Part shown: piece after piece, positions 1 through 11,834 of the stretch | Layout of the letters: every line of letters begins with the position of its first letter | How positions within the stretch are numbered: the first letter of the stretch is position 1 | Source: Arbacia lixula | Taxonomy: Eukaryota > Echinodermata > Echinoidea > Arbacioida > Arbaciidae | Length of the DNA: 64,000 nt | Assembly: GCA_963669155.1 (NCBI GenBank) | Contig: OZ022584.1 | Span: 17,617,926-17,681,925, forward strand | Direction: 5' to 3' | The notes under the pieces: generated by a model | Database searches by the model: none | What the model was told of the DNA's origin: nothing | What the model saw: the letters and a program-made list of their open reading frames with translations, nothing else | Position numbers and translations under genes: made by a program

Positions 1-550
1 TAGCGGGATCCTGACGGTCCGTTCACACTGCGGAGGTTCGCGCTGTCGCTTGCCATAAGACCTCATTTTTCTCAGGCATTTCACACGATGTTCTCGCCTC
101 TTGTGGTCGGATGATTCACCTCGCATTCATACATTGCTGGGCGAAGGATGTTCAGGCTTTGCCGCGGCGGGAAAGCCGTCGGGTCAAGCGGCAGGTGGCA
201 AGCGGCAACGGGAATCTCCTTCCGTGTGAACGTGCCGTAATGCACTTCTTTAGAACTATCCAAAACACGCCACGCATTTGCAATGGGAAATGTATAAGCT
301 CTCTTTGCGCAGGACGACATAGTAAGAAACATTTCAACCATTGGATAGGGAAGGATTGTGAACAAATGATAAGATGCCTAATGTCTCATTGTATTTTACA
401 TAATTAAAGTTGTGCTGTAGGCGCCGTGTGGGTAATCGATTGTTCGCAATAGTGTTGTCCATATACATGATATACGGCAACCTCCATTGTTTAGCAAGCT
501 TTGTCAGGTGGTTTTATTATTGAGGACAGTGATGCACATTTCGCTTTTTT
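1..550. other. Unassigned sequence
   Basis: No gene, repeat or RNA is recognised. Short open frames overlap each other on both strands, as expected by chance, and none shows a known motif. Confidence 0.5.
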
Positions 551-552
551 CG

Positions 553-583
<31 letters not shown>
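551..583. repeat. (CG)n(CA)n microsatellite
   Basis: Five CG dinucleotides run directly into about eleven CA dinucleotides. Alternating purine-pyrimidine sequence of this kind can adopt Z-DNA; this is inferred from composition only. Confidence 0.95.
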
Positions 584-594
584 GGCTCAAAGGA

Positions 595-713
595 GGAAGA
601 AAGGGAAGGAGCCAAAGTTTTAAACCGCGGTATTTTGTCCAGTCCAGCATGAAGCACGATGCTTTAGCCTGAAAAGCATCACGTTTTAAAACTACGGCTC
701 CTTCCCTTTCTTC
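595..713. repeat. Imperfect inverted repeat (hairpin)
   Basis: A left arm at about 595-624 (GAAGAAAGGGAAGGAGCC, then AAGTTTTAAA) is mirrored by a right arm at about 684-713. A nested arm, GATGCTTT at 658-665 against AAAAGCATC at 672-680, lies inside. The arms differ by a few bases and the spacer is about 60 bp. It may be an old foldback element or a locally formed palindrome; no target duplication is seen. Confidence 0.75.
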
Positions 714-910
714 CCTTTCCCGTTTCCTATGTCGATTCCTTTGAGCTGGAGTGTACATACTACACCCACGTGTACACATAAATATATTCCACATATTATG
801 TTCATATAAGATATATACACACTTCTCACACACACGCATATATATACGCTTTACACATACACTTAAAGCAATATGCACATAATTATCCACACACATTATA
901 CGTACAATTA

Positions 911-956
911 AACACACACACACACAAACACACACTCACAAACACATACACACTCA

Positions 957-1010
<54 letters not shown>
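911..1010. repeat. (CA)n microsatellite
   Basis: Interrupted CA repeats begin at 911 and become a clean CA run from about 965 to 1009. Confidence 0.97.
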
Positions 1011-1011
<1 letters not shown>

Positions 1012-1575
1012 ATTCACACTTTACCTTTACAAGCCCAATTTCAAGCCAAGTATTGTGATTGTTACGTAACTGAAAGGAAGTTTAATCAATTTAATCAAAT
1101 TAAATTCAATAAAGGTTTATGTTAATTACCCACTGACAGTTACAGCTGAATATCATAGCCATTTATAATTTCAAAAATACTGAAATGGTTATGTTACGAT
1201 ATCTCCAGTAATACAAAGAAAGCTCTGCATATGTCATATATAGGAGAGTTTGAAGCGTTAAACTGATGTAAAACTAACGAAAATCATTTAGTACTTATAC
1301 AAATAAAACTCATCTAAATGTCAGCACGTTCCACAATGTTGGGATTGTTATTGTCAGATCTACGTGATCTGAAAAGGATATACGCTTTGTCAAGTTTCAG
1401 CGAGCGACCTCTGGTCTTTCCAATGTTGTTCAAGAAACAAGTATTTATAGACATCTGTTATGCCACCTCTAACATGTCTAATACACCTGAATCAACTGAG
1501 GGACGGTACTGGTTTAAAGGGGCGACTAAAGCATTACTGACATCGATCATGTAAGACGACGAAGCACGGAAGAAA
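1011..1575. other. Unassigned sequence
   Basis: AT-rich single-copy-looking DNA. A 78-codon frame at 1318-1554 has no recognisable domain and is not called as a gene. Confidence 0.5.
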
Positions 1576-1606
1576 CACACACGCACACACGCACACGCAC
1601 ACACGC

Positions 1607-1645
<39 letters not shown>
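1576..1645. repeat. (CA)n microsatellite with CG interruptions
   Basis: ACACGCACAC-type units pass into a pure CA run. The minus-strand frame across it (poly Cys-Val) is an artefact. Confidence 0.97.
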
Positions 1646-1648
<3 letters not shown>

Positions 1649-2206
1649 ACACATACGCTCGCATATATATAAAGTCATGTCTTGAAAACCGACATAAATG
1701 ACCACCGTTTTGCCTCTATTTAGGCTACTGCAATCAATATTAGATTTCGCATCAATAGCTGTATTGATGAGACGGCATCCTTATGTGCGCGTACTCTATT
1801 TTGGTAATCATCAGTCGTCGAATGTTGTGTTCCATAAAGTCATGGAAACCATCGAACGACAACAATCGAACCCGACTGGTCTTTCTCATTCAAAGAATGG
1901 GAAAAGTAGGGTAGGAACATTGGAATTACTGGTGCTATTGGGTTCGTGGTTTCCTGTCTGAGTCAATTTACGGGTAAACTCCGATGGTGACTGGCTGAGT
2001 CAAGGGGGTTGAAATCATCACGGTGTCCTTGATAAAATGGCTGCCTTATTGTCAATCCTCGGTTTTTAGCTATAAATGATCACAAATCAGACAGAACAAA
2101 ACACATTTCCCTTGAGGACTGAGCTCAAAATAATGCGCAAATGAATATTGGTGACAACGATTATGATAATGATCACAGCGTCAAAGAAATTGATGCTGGT
2201 GTTATG
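1646..2206. other. Unassigned sequence
   Basis: Nothing recognised. The 87-codon frame at 1698-1961 has no motif. Confidence 0.5.
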
Positions 2207-2310
2207 TACGTTTGTGTGTGCGTGCGTGTGTGTCTGTGTGTGTGTGTGTGTGTGTTTGTGTGCGTGTGTGTTGGTGTGCGTGTGTGTTCGTGTGCGTGTG
2301 TGTTTGCGTG
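2207..2310. repeat. (TG)n microsatellite
   Basis: GT/TG repeats with CG and TT interruptions. Overlapping frames in several phases encode only Cys/Val or Thr/His runs and are artefacts. Confidence 0.95.
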
Positions 2311-4414
2311 TACGCCTACTCCCATGCCCTCTCACGAGAGTCTTCCACTGCAAACACAAACGTACTCTTCTGTTTTTCCCTCGACAATGTTAATACAGCT
2401 CGCGGCTACAGCTTTACCAGGTAAGATGCGCCCCTCTCGCTTGTAACGCTCTTTACAGGTGTCCCCCAATCAATAAGAGACCGGCATCTTTCGTTACTCC
2501 CCGTGCCCCCCTCGTTCCCAACACACCCCTTAATATGCCGCCCCTACCCGCCCAGAACCGCCCTGGCCCCCGTGGAAACACACATTACGCCGCGCTATGT
2601 CCACATCTCCTCCCGATGGGCGCTAGAAAGAACCGCGTCGCCTGACTGTGCATACTTTGGGCGGGAAACACGGGTGTTTGCATAAGTTTGCATTAGGTGG
2701 AGTAACGCGCCAAATATTGAATTCTTATCGAGCGTCTGACAATCTCGCCGTGCAAACTGCCAGAGAGATCCTTTAAAAACAGTCTCGGGTTTGAAAGGAA
2801 AATGGTCTTAAGTAATCTAGATTTTGATTGAGAGCTTTGGCACTAGATATCTCCCACGGCGATCGGCAAATCCGACAACCGCATTATGCTAATCTGGTGG
2901 CTCTTTTTCACCCTCGAGCAGTAAAGAAGCATGTCAGTTAAGACTGACAAATTATGATGTACAAATTGACGTCTTTAGACGTTACTTCGCTAGTGGCATC
3001 GGCTGTCCATCTAAATCCGTCTACTGCAAGCTTCAATCTGTTTACTTCGGGGTGACTACTTCATCATATCCTTTACTGTATTAACCTCTATAGAGGTAGG
3101 TGAAAAAACAAGTGCGAACAAACACATTTAACTTCGACATTACAAGATATCTATGCAAACTTCTTGAGCCTGAGATCACAAACCACAATTAATCTGAATG
3201 TGCTTGTGTGAATTTAGCGGAAGTTTAATTTCATTGATAATATCGTCGTAAGATGAAACCACATAAGCGTTCATACTAGAATCTTACATCCTCTCATGCG
3301 GTAAATATCAATTACATGGCTGTTAGCGTACACCTACCATGCCTACTACATCACATTCATCTTTACATCCTAGCTAGATACCTCAGCACGTCATGAATGC
3401 GCTGAATCGGATACGATTCTGTGAAGGATGACTTCGCCAAAAGTCAGTCGCAACGTTAATGATTTCAAAACATGTTTGTTATTGTTGTTAAGTTAGCAAG
3501 GATTGATGAAGGGCTGGTAGATGAATCAAATGCTTAATAGGGCCATTAAGGAATCACATTAAGGCAATGCTGGTCCAACCTTGCCCGAGGCCTGGGGGAT
3601 ACTGTTATCAGGTGGTCTTCCGTCACGCTTCCTCGCACTTCAATCCCTCGACCATCGCAAGAATCGTGCCTCTGCTTGATGTGAAGGCAGGGCGACAAAA
3701 TACACACCCGCCCGCGAATCATGCCCAATAGATGATGAACTGCGTGTAACCTTACCCGGTAATCTACTCAAGAATTTACCATCTAAACATAGCATATAAA
3801 TTAATCGAATCACCGGGAATGATCGGTTAATTTCACTTTTTTTACCAGCCGAAATGTACGTCACAAGAGCAAATGTTTTTCTTTTTTTTTTACCATGAAT
3901 TTAAACGTTACATGGTCATAAACTGACACTGCGACTCGTAGAGCATAAATTTGATCAAGTTGTATCTCAAGCAACACAAATTCCCGATAGAAACGAAAAT
4001 ATAGCCCATTGGTACGTGTATTCCGTTGCCATGGTTGCAGGTGAATGGACGTGTTGCTCTCTTTCTACTGTCGTTATGTTTTACCCCGCCTTTCTGAGAC
4101 CCAAGGACCCACAAACAAAGATATGTGTTGTGACAGGGATCGGAGATCATGTTTGCGACAGGCGGAAACCCGTGCCGCACTTCAAACTCATAAAAAGGAA
4201 CAGGTGGATCGACCCTGTATCATTGTCTGCAATGTCGGTATGCCATTACATTCACACCCATATAGACACCATTTTCATACGCCCATTTCGTGACATAGAT
4301 GTGTAGAATTCACTTCTGCGTCGCTGATTTGTTGAAGGAGAGTGCAACAGTAGTGAGCGCACATTTAGCTCTGCTGATGCGTTCGATTATATGTCCTATC
4401 TACTAGCAAGGTTC
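2311..4414. other. Unassigned sequence
   Basis: Nothing recognised. A C-rich patch lies at about 2500-2600. Open frames are short and lack motifs. Confidence 0.5.
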
Positions 4415-4502
4415 TTGTAACACAATTAGCGCCAGATAATCTGCTGCGCTATGAGATTGTTGTGTATTACCTGTGAAAAAATGGCACATCGAGAGTTAGG
4501 GC
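4415..4502. mobile_element. Diverged copy of the ~90-bp AACCCTTTG-type element
   Basis: The interior (GCGCCAGATAAT, then CTGCTGCGCTATG, then GTGTATTACCTGTGAAAAAA, then TGGCACA) follows the same order as better copies at 24.2, 39.3 and 60.6 kb. The termini are eroded, so boundaries are approximate. Confidence 0.6.
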
Positions 4503-5335
4503 GTTTGACCGATAACTACCATTGACCGCTACGCAGTAACAATACATAATCACGCCCGCCTGTTGTGTACTACAACAGCCCGTTCACCATCTAATTGCCT
4601 TATTAGATTTATCACACCGACCATAATTTCTATCAGTTTCTGATACGTTCACTTTTCCTCCGTACCGTCAGCTGCGGTTCATGCACTACCCCACGTGATT
4701 CGGGACAAATCCAGGATTTTGTATTCAAGCGGAGGTGCCAAATTCTACGGTCGTTATTGTGACAATGAAAGGAAGATGGACGTCAAATTTGATATGGTTA
4801 TCCCTAGTGACGTTCACATTTTCCCACCTCCAGCGATAACAAGCTCTAATGCAAGGCCTGTCCGCACTGCTCCGATTTTCGGTGGCGGGTTTTAAGCTAT
4901 GGCGTGTGTGTTGGTATAAGCGCGCCGCAACTCACGAGACGTTGACCAAGAAAATAGGATGGCACGTGTGTGCGTGCGTTCTTAGCCCCTTGCCCGACGT
5001 GGTCAGGGAGAGAGAGCACTTTGTGATCAGTGAGGGAGGAGATACCCAGCCCACCTGGTTAAGACGCTAGTCATGCCTTCTCATCGTAAGAAAAAAGTAA
5101 CAGAACGGAGAAAAGCGACTCGGGAGGGCGGGGTGTCAAAAGCGGCTTTTAAGCGAAGCGTCAATTTGGAGGCTGTCTGTCGGAGCGAAAACTTATCATG
5201 ACGGATGCCCTCCTCTTCCCGCCAGCGGTATTTTCGTCTTGCTCGCTGCTGATGCTTTCAGTCGAAACATGGAGGTGTGAACGATGAACAAATCCATCGC
5301 CTGAGAGTTGGATGTTAGTGTGGAGGGGAGATAGA
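4503..5335. other. Unassigned sequence
   Basis: Nothing recognised; only short frames without motifs. Confidence 0.5.
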
Positions 5336-5345
5336 AAGAGAGAGA

Positions 5346-5388
<43 letters not shown>

Positions 5389-5400
5389 GGGGGGGGGGGG
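5336..5400. repeat. (GA)n followed by poly-G
   Basis: A GA run from about 5351 to 5385 ends in 14 G residues (5387-5400). The purine strand is the plus strand. Confidence 0.97.
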
Positions 5401-6935
5401 CGGTATTACCCGACCGGCGATTGAACGGTGTAGCATAACTCATCATGCTTATTGTTCGCCGTGCGACCTCCCCTCCAGGTAGTGAATGTTTTGCATGTCA
5501 AGAAACCTACAAAGCCCAGACTGCCGTAAACCGACATTGACTCTATTTTCTTAAGTTCATTCCTGGAGCATTTTTCATCAACAATTCTAATGCGTCGGTA
5601 GGCCTGCAGTAGTACATGATTGGATGGTTTCGTCGCACGGGGTTATTGGTTGCACGTCGTCATCATGAGTGAACGTTTCTTGATACACTGAAACGTACCC
5701 GAATATTTATTTACCCACATCCAACATCTGTCACCAGTCGACCATTACCTGCATCTTAACGTGCATTATAAATGTTGGGGCTGAGCCACGGAAGGGGCCT
5801 TGCTCTTATGCCTAACCCTGCCAAATCGAATTGATGATTTCCTGCGTGATGAATAAACAGAATAAATAATCGTGCATCATGTCCATCCAAGGGGAAAGGG
5901 GCGGGGAGGGGTATTTTAAATGCTACTACTCAATTTTATCAATACACATCTAGGGAGTGTCAGAGTAGGGGTGGTGTTTGGGAAGGGGATTACTTATTAC
6001 TAATACCGTGATGAGTTGATTTATCAACAAATTAATCCATTGCTTTTCAAATCAATAAACCTTAGCCAAGCCATCGTTCTTTCGCTTTAGCAGCTTGCAT
6101 ATGCAAATGGATATTGAGATATTGAGACACTGAGACATGAAGATACAACTGTTTTAGAAATCTCCTCAGAATAAATGGATTAAAACAATAATGGGTTCAT
6201 GTTGTCTTTCATATGGCTTATTTGTCGGGTAGTCTAGAATATGATATATTAACTGAAGACCTCTACACCGACACATTTATTTTGAACGTCATAATTCAAG
6301 CCACTTAATTATTATGATACTATCATTAGGGACGTTTCCTGTCAAATTTGAAATGAGTTACGATTAAGAAGAAAGGTATGAGATACGGTAGATAACACCG
6401 TTCTTATTTTTCATTTGCAAGAGAAGCTGAGTCTAGGAGGCAAACTAAGAAGTACTGGTAGTATGTTTTTCACACTGTTGTTTCATATTTCAAAAACTGG
6501 AGCTTTGATCGATTGCAAATCATGTAAACAACATACATTACGTAACTCTTTTGAGTTCTACCTCAGCCAACGATTTACAGCATTAGTGTATGGCCTACGT
6601 GCCTGAATTTATGTGTGCATTTTTAACGTTTTCTTGTTCTTCGGATGTCTCCCTACATTACATCTCTGGGGTCATACATGGTGTATTTCAAAATAATGTT
6701 AAAATATTTCCAATAATGATGAGCTGGTCATCAAAAATAATTCCTCTTTTTTTCCGGTCTCCCCGGCGCAAAATAAATCATCTGATGCTGTCACAAAATC
6801 AATGATTTTCATCACACTCACAACAGTGGGTGATTTCAATTATTCGCTGTAGTGATTATATGGGCGAGCTTAACATTCCACGATTCCCAGGGCAACCCAA
6901 TTATGTTGAATCAATAATGTTTCATGTTTTATTGG
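5401..6935. other. Unassigned sequence
   Basis: AT-rich sequence with no recognised gene. Frames at 6415-6805 show no motif. Confidence 0.5.
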
Positions 6936-7020
6936 TGTATTTTATTTTATTTATTTATTTTATTCAAACATATTTAAACAGGATGACAAGATCAGCATAA
7001 GCTGTTTTACATCAAGGTCC
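6936..7020 (-). mobile_element. Possible LINE/SINE 3' end
   Basis: Read on the minus strand, the segment ends in TTTAAATATG, then GAATAAAATAAATAAATAAA, resembling the A-rich oligomer tail of non-LTR elements. No reverse transcriptase is joined to it, so this could be simple AT-rich sequence. Confidence 0.3.
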
Positions 7021-10000
7021 TGCGTAACATATCAATATAACAGTCGGGATAACCAGTAAAAACACCATAAAATTAGTCCAGATTTAGGTTTGCGTTAAAC
7101 ATCTTTTCAGAATACTGGCCAGTTCCTTCACTCTTTTGGCCTGTTGTATATTTGTTTGTTCGTTTCTTGTTATTGTGAATGTTCTGTATGTATTATTCGA
7201 TTATTTGGCTCACGCTGTTCGACACATTATATGAAGTTTGATCTTTGGATTAAGGATACTAGTCATTTCTTTCTTCTCATTCAGTAACCGTTTTTTTCAC
7301 AAGTTCTTCATTTTTGTTGTAATACCAGAAAGTAACACGAGTGATGCGAGAATTACATGTGATTCCAATTGAAGCAACATTTATTAAAGACATATTCTGT
7401 AAACATAGCACAATGGTGACATAGAGCCAGGCGTATTGAACTCAACAAAGGAAGAGCGCAATTATAATGTTGCCAACAAGTCTGTTCGAACAAGTAAAAA
7501 CATGTGTGTCGTCCAATTACTGATCATACCGATGTTGCATAAAATGTACTAATTGGTACCATATTATCTTAAAAACCTGAGGATAGTATAAAATTATTTG
7601 AGAAAACATTAAACGGATTATCAAACATGAATAAAAATTTGAATTTGTCTTAAAAACCAGAGAAAGACGCCAATGCAATCAAAATCTTGGTTCTAAATCT
7701 ACAATATTGAGGATGCACCATTCTTTTCGATCGAATGTCTATCATGCCCACGGAAAGACAACGTCATACGGATACTCATAGGCATATTAACCAGTATGTG
7801 AGATGATATTTCACCTCAATTTGCAACCGCAATTGCACTGCGGTACAGAGAGACAGAGCTCTCGGCAAATGAAGATGAATCAAAGATGGCGGAAACGAAA
7901 ACAAACACGGAGTCAAGCGGTTATGTTACCGTCTCTCCGAGATGCTAAATACAGCAACGAGTGCGTGCTTCCTCCTTGTACACAGTATTTGCACCGCATG
8001 AATCTTAATGTCACGAAATGTTTGTTTAATGTTAGCACTCTTTAGTCGACATCTTGCCCTCGACTGGCCGTGCAGCGCTCCCCCCGCTGCGCCCGCCGGC
8101 CTATGCCATCAAATTAGCACAGACGTATGTCGAGTTCCTGCTCTTGCGATTGAATTAAACTTTGAATGACATCATTCGTCGATTGAATAGGATCGGAGAT
8201 GGTTTTAATTGAGCGGACTCGTTTAATTGTGTCGTCGTTGAAGGCTTCGGAGATGACACGAACATGACTCGGATTAACCCTTCTCCCGCCTGTACATTCC
8301 GCGTTCAAAATCCTCAGGCTCATATTTTAAGCGGGGTAAGAAAATGTCAAAGAACAGCATGGTGTTCCAAATGAGGTTGTAAAGTAATTTCGCGAACCAA
8401 TGTTTAGAATCTTGTCATTAGAATGTCTCTGGAGGTTACGAATAGGTCGCGTGTAACCTTGCATGACATAATGATCATATAGATTACAGTTCTCATAATG
8501 GTATTGCCGCTAAGTCAAGTACTCCTCTATCCAAACTGATGGTAAACATTATTCGTTTATAACGACAACACACTCATATACCGAATTCGTGCAACCCAGC
8601 CATATGAAAAATGGATTTCTGAAGAATACATCTATTGCTATGGAAATAATTCGAAGATTACATTGAATTTGTCCTTCAAACGAGAGGATGTATTATATTT
8701 TCATGTGCGCAATGTGTATGTATATTATCATACCTACAACCTCAACAAGATTTGAATAGAGAAAATATTCCGATCTGTTTTGCTGGTAAGCTGTTATGCG
8801 ATTCACGCGAAGAGAGCAGAGGCATTGCGCAGGTGAATGAAATCATCCAGTTTACTGAGACCTTCATAAAAGAAACATCTGTATACTTCAACAACGTAAC
8901 CTATTTTAATGAAATGAAGATATCACCATAACGACATGAAGTCGTCCTTGCCTGTTTAACCTTCGGAGCTCGCCCATGGGCGTTCGCCGTCTTTTCATCC
9001 TTTCATCCACTTATCTCACAGTTGGATAAAACAGGTGTATCGCCATCCCTCCATACGATTCTCCCCTCCCCCTATCCACATTTATGAGGAACTGCACTGC
9101 TCCGCCACCGTCATTTCTGCATGTCAAAATGGGTAATCAATATCCATCCACATTCATACCTGCTTTTCCTCGACACCGCTAATACCGCTCATTCTTCTCA
9201 GTTCTCTTCATCTCTACCGCCTTCGCCAACCCGGAATCAATCGAGTCGGATTGCTACAACGTCGGCTTTAAAATGCTAAAGGTGCCAGGCGTGATTCCCC
9301 CGTAAGAGATCTTGAGAGTGGTATAATGTGAGGATGATCTGTAATTTAATTGCGTGCCGGTTGGCTGCGGCGGTACTTTCCTGCCCACACCCGAAATGAC
9401 TCTTGCGAATCATATTCCCCCGCCTTCTCACTCCCATCGGCGGTTAGCGTGTGGTTATCACACGGAACGGTCGCACTCGTATCATCGGCATCGGTACCAA
9501 GGGAAAAGACACGGACATGTGGCAGCGGGGTCCCAGTGTACATGTCTTGCGGCAAGAGCTTGAAGACGTGAGGGTCTTAAGGTGGTTACATTATGACTGA
9601 TGAGGATGCGGGATTCATCTCAGTCCCGGCTTCAACCAGGTTGTATCCATTGCGCGATTTCTGTCGACCAAAAAGGGACATGATCCGCAGGGACGACAAA
9701 ATGGAGGCATGCAAATATAATCTTACATATATTCTGCAAGCAAATCTGGGACTTAAGTTCGCGAACTGCAAAAATGAAGGCAGTCTCTTTTTTCTCCCCA
9801 ACTAACGGCCATTTGCCTCACTACCTGTTCGTCTCATGGCGGATTGCAAAGCGATATCTCAATGCAAATATGATGCAGGAATAGAGCCTCCGCTATGTGA
9901 CCACAATGTCAAAGAAACATGTTGTGTCTGAACTCAGCGTAATTCGAAATCAGTGTGGACACGTCATATTAACCTATTTATTTCCAGATATAGTACTGGT

Positions 10001-10417
10001 CTTAAGGTTTTGTAAGTGGTATTTACATGTGCTTACTTGTAAACAGTAGGCCGACATGTATTTCAACATTGATTTTTAGAATTAAGCTTTGGAATTAGTA
10101 TTTGATATCGGATATGTCGATATCAACTCATGATCCAAGCCATTTCTAATTTCTCCTTAGGTACACTGTGCACTAGTTGCATTTATTTCATTGCACTTAT
10201 CTGTCCGCATACAGCATAAATATGGATATACATCTCATATAAATGTCGGTAACAAAATTAGCTAGCATGGGGACGATGTATAAGTAAGCAAACGTTTGAA
10301 TTGAGAACATCATACGAAATTATCTCTGTGAAGAGGATGTCAGTAATTCCATAAGCAACTGAGAAAAACCAAACAATTATGTATCTGAGACAGGGATATC
10401 CCTCTCATTTTGGGCAC
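7021..10417. other. Unassigned sequence
   Basis: No gene recognised. A GC-rich patch at about 8050-8102 contains a small hairpin (GCAGCG / CGCTGC). A minus-strand frame at 8114-8323 (69 codons) and overlapping frames at 9346-9571 lack known motifs and are not called. Confidence 0.5.
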
Positions 10418-10444
10418 TTTTTTTTTTTTTTTTTTTTTTTTTTT
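10418..10444. repeat. 27-base T homopolymer
   Basis: An uninterrupted T run, followed 37 bp later by a 9-C run. Read on the minus strand it could be a retroposon poly(A) tail, but no element body is recognised beside it. Confidence 0.95.
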
Positions 10445-11333
10445 ACCGAAGAGCTCCCCCATTTTTTGTGTTTACATACCCCCCCCCCCAAATAGTTGGG
10501 GTATTCAGATGAGCTATACATTTGTATGAAGAAATGTAATGCAAGTTCCATTTTAAATACATAAAACCTCAAAATCATTAAAGTTAGAGCAATAATCATG
10601 CCAATTTGAAGAGCAGAAGAGGATTTCAACCTTTTCAGCGAGTTGCCAATTTGAGGATTAAGCGTTCATTTGCCCTTATTTTGCTTTGAAAAATCATGCA
10701 CTAAATGCCCCAAATAGATTCATCTCGTGCAGAAATGTATGCTCTTTCACGCGATGCATCTGTTATTATTTTAAACACTTGCTATCAATAGTTACAGCCC
10801 AAACCTCATATTTGTGAGTGCTTGGTCGCGAATGGGTTAAGAGACAGAGGAATATTAAAGACACGCTCCTTGTCCACCTCGTTCACACAATCTGTCATCG
10901 CGATTGGTCAGGAGAGGAGCAATTGCAGCAATTAATTTACCTCGTTTCGTCGTAGAATCAGCAGTTTGACAGTCGTTTATTGCAGCGCGACGTGGATCAT
11001 TGCTAAGCAAGGGGTTCGTCATGGCCGTCGGTTCCGCAGGTTTCCAGCAGGCATTTACCGTTCATCTTTTAGAGCGGTAGATTAATTAGGGTATACGTGG
11101 AAACCTGTGAAAGGATTCGCGACCTTCATAATCATGTGTATGTTTCTTTGTGATTAATGCCGACATTGCAATTGCATATACATTAATTAACTATCCTCCT
11201 CCTATTTCTATCTCTCTCCTCTATCTCTCGCAAATATACTCCCACTCTCTTTCTTTCCCAAAGAGGCCTATTCCTCATCTCGAGCTCTTTCCTTGTCGTA
11301 TCTTCCTTCGCCATATTATTTGACGCTTTCTGC
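10445..11333. other. Unassigned sequence
   Basis: Nothing recognised. 11190-11260 is pyrimidine-rich. Confidence 0.5.
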
Positions 11334-11834
11334 TTAAAGGGATAGTGAACCCTGAAGATTAGTTGGTTTCAATAAAAGGAGACACATAAAAGAAACGTAT
11401 AAGGGAAGGTTTGATGAAAATCCGTCAATGGATAAAAAAGTTATGATCTTTTGAAATTTTGTTTTTGTGACGCCACGTGCGAAGAGCTCTTTTATATGTT
11501 AAGTACATTTTTTTCTTGAAAATTTGCATTTTCTCAAAAATATGTGCATCCTTTTAACTGTGCTTTTGATACATCATTGGAAATACCTTTTTTACACATA
11601 TACCTGTATGAAAAAAAAATAATTCCGTTGTTAAAAACAGACTAAGAGCAATTTATGTAAGTTTATTGTACACATCGTATTGGAGAGCATCTCGCACGTG
11701 ACTTCACAAAATTTAAAACGATCGTAACTTTCTTATCTTATGACCGATTTTCGTCAAACCTTCACTAATATGTTTCTTTTATGTTTCTGCCTATATTGAA
11801 ACAAACTTATCTTCAGGGTGAACTATCCCTTTAA
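11334..11834. mobile_element. TTAA-bounded inverted-repeat element (piggyBac-type MITE candidate), 501 bp
   Basis: TTAA at 11334 and at 11831 bounds the element. The termini are AGGGATAGTGAACCCTGAAG and, on the opposite strand, AGGGATAGTTCACCCTGAAG. Similarity between the arms continues inward for roughly 150 bp (shared AACATAAAAGAAAC-like and GTTTGACGAAAATC-like blocks) before a unique centre. No coding capacity is visible. TTAA target duplication is known for piggyBac transposases; assigning this element to that group is inference from the TTAA alone. Confidence 0.9.

Noticed and set aside
8114-8323. 69-codon minus-strand coding exon
   Set aside because: Protein-like composition but no recognised family, no clear splice sites and chance-length frame.
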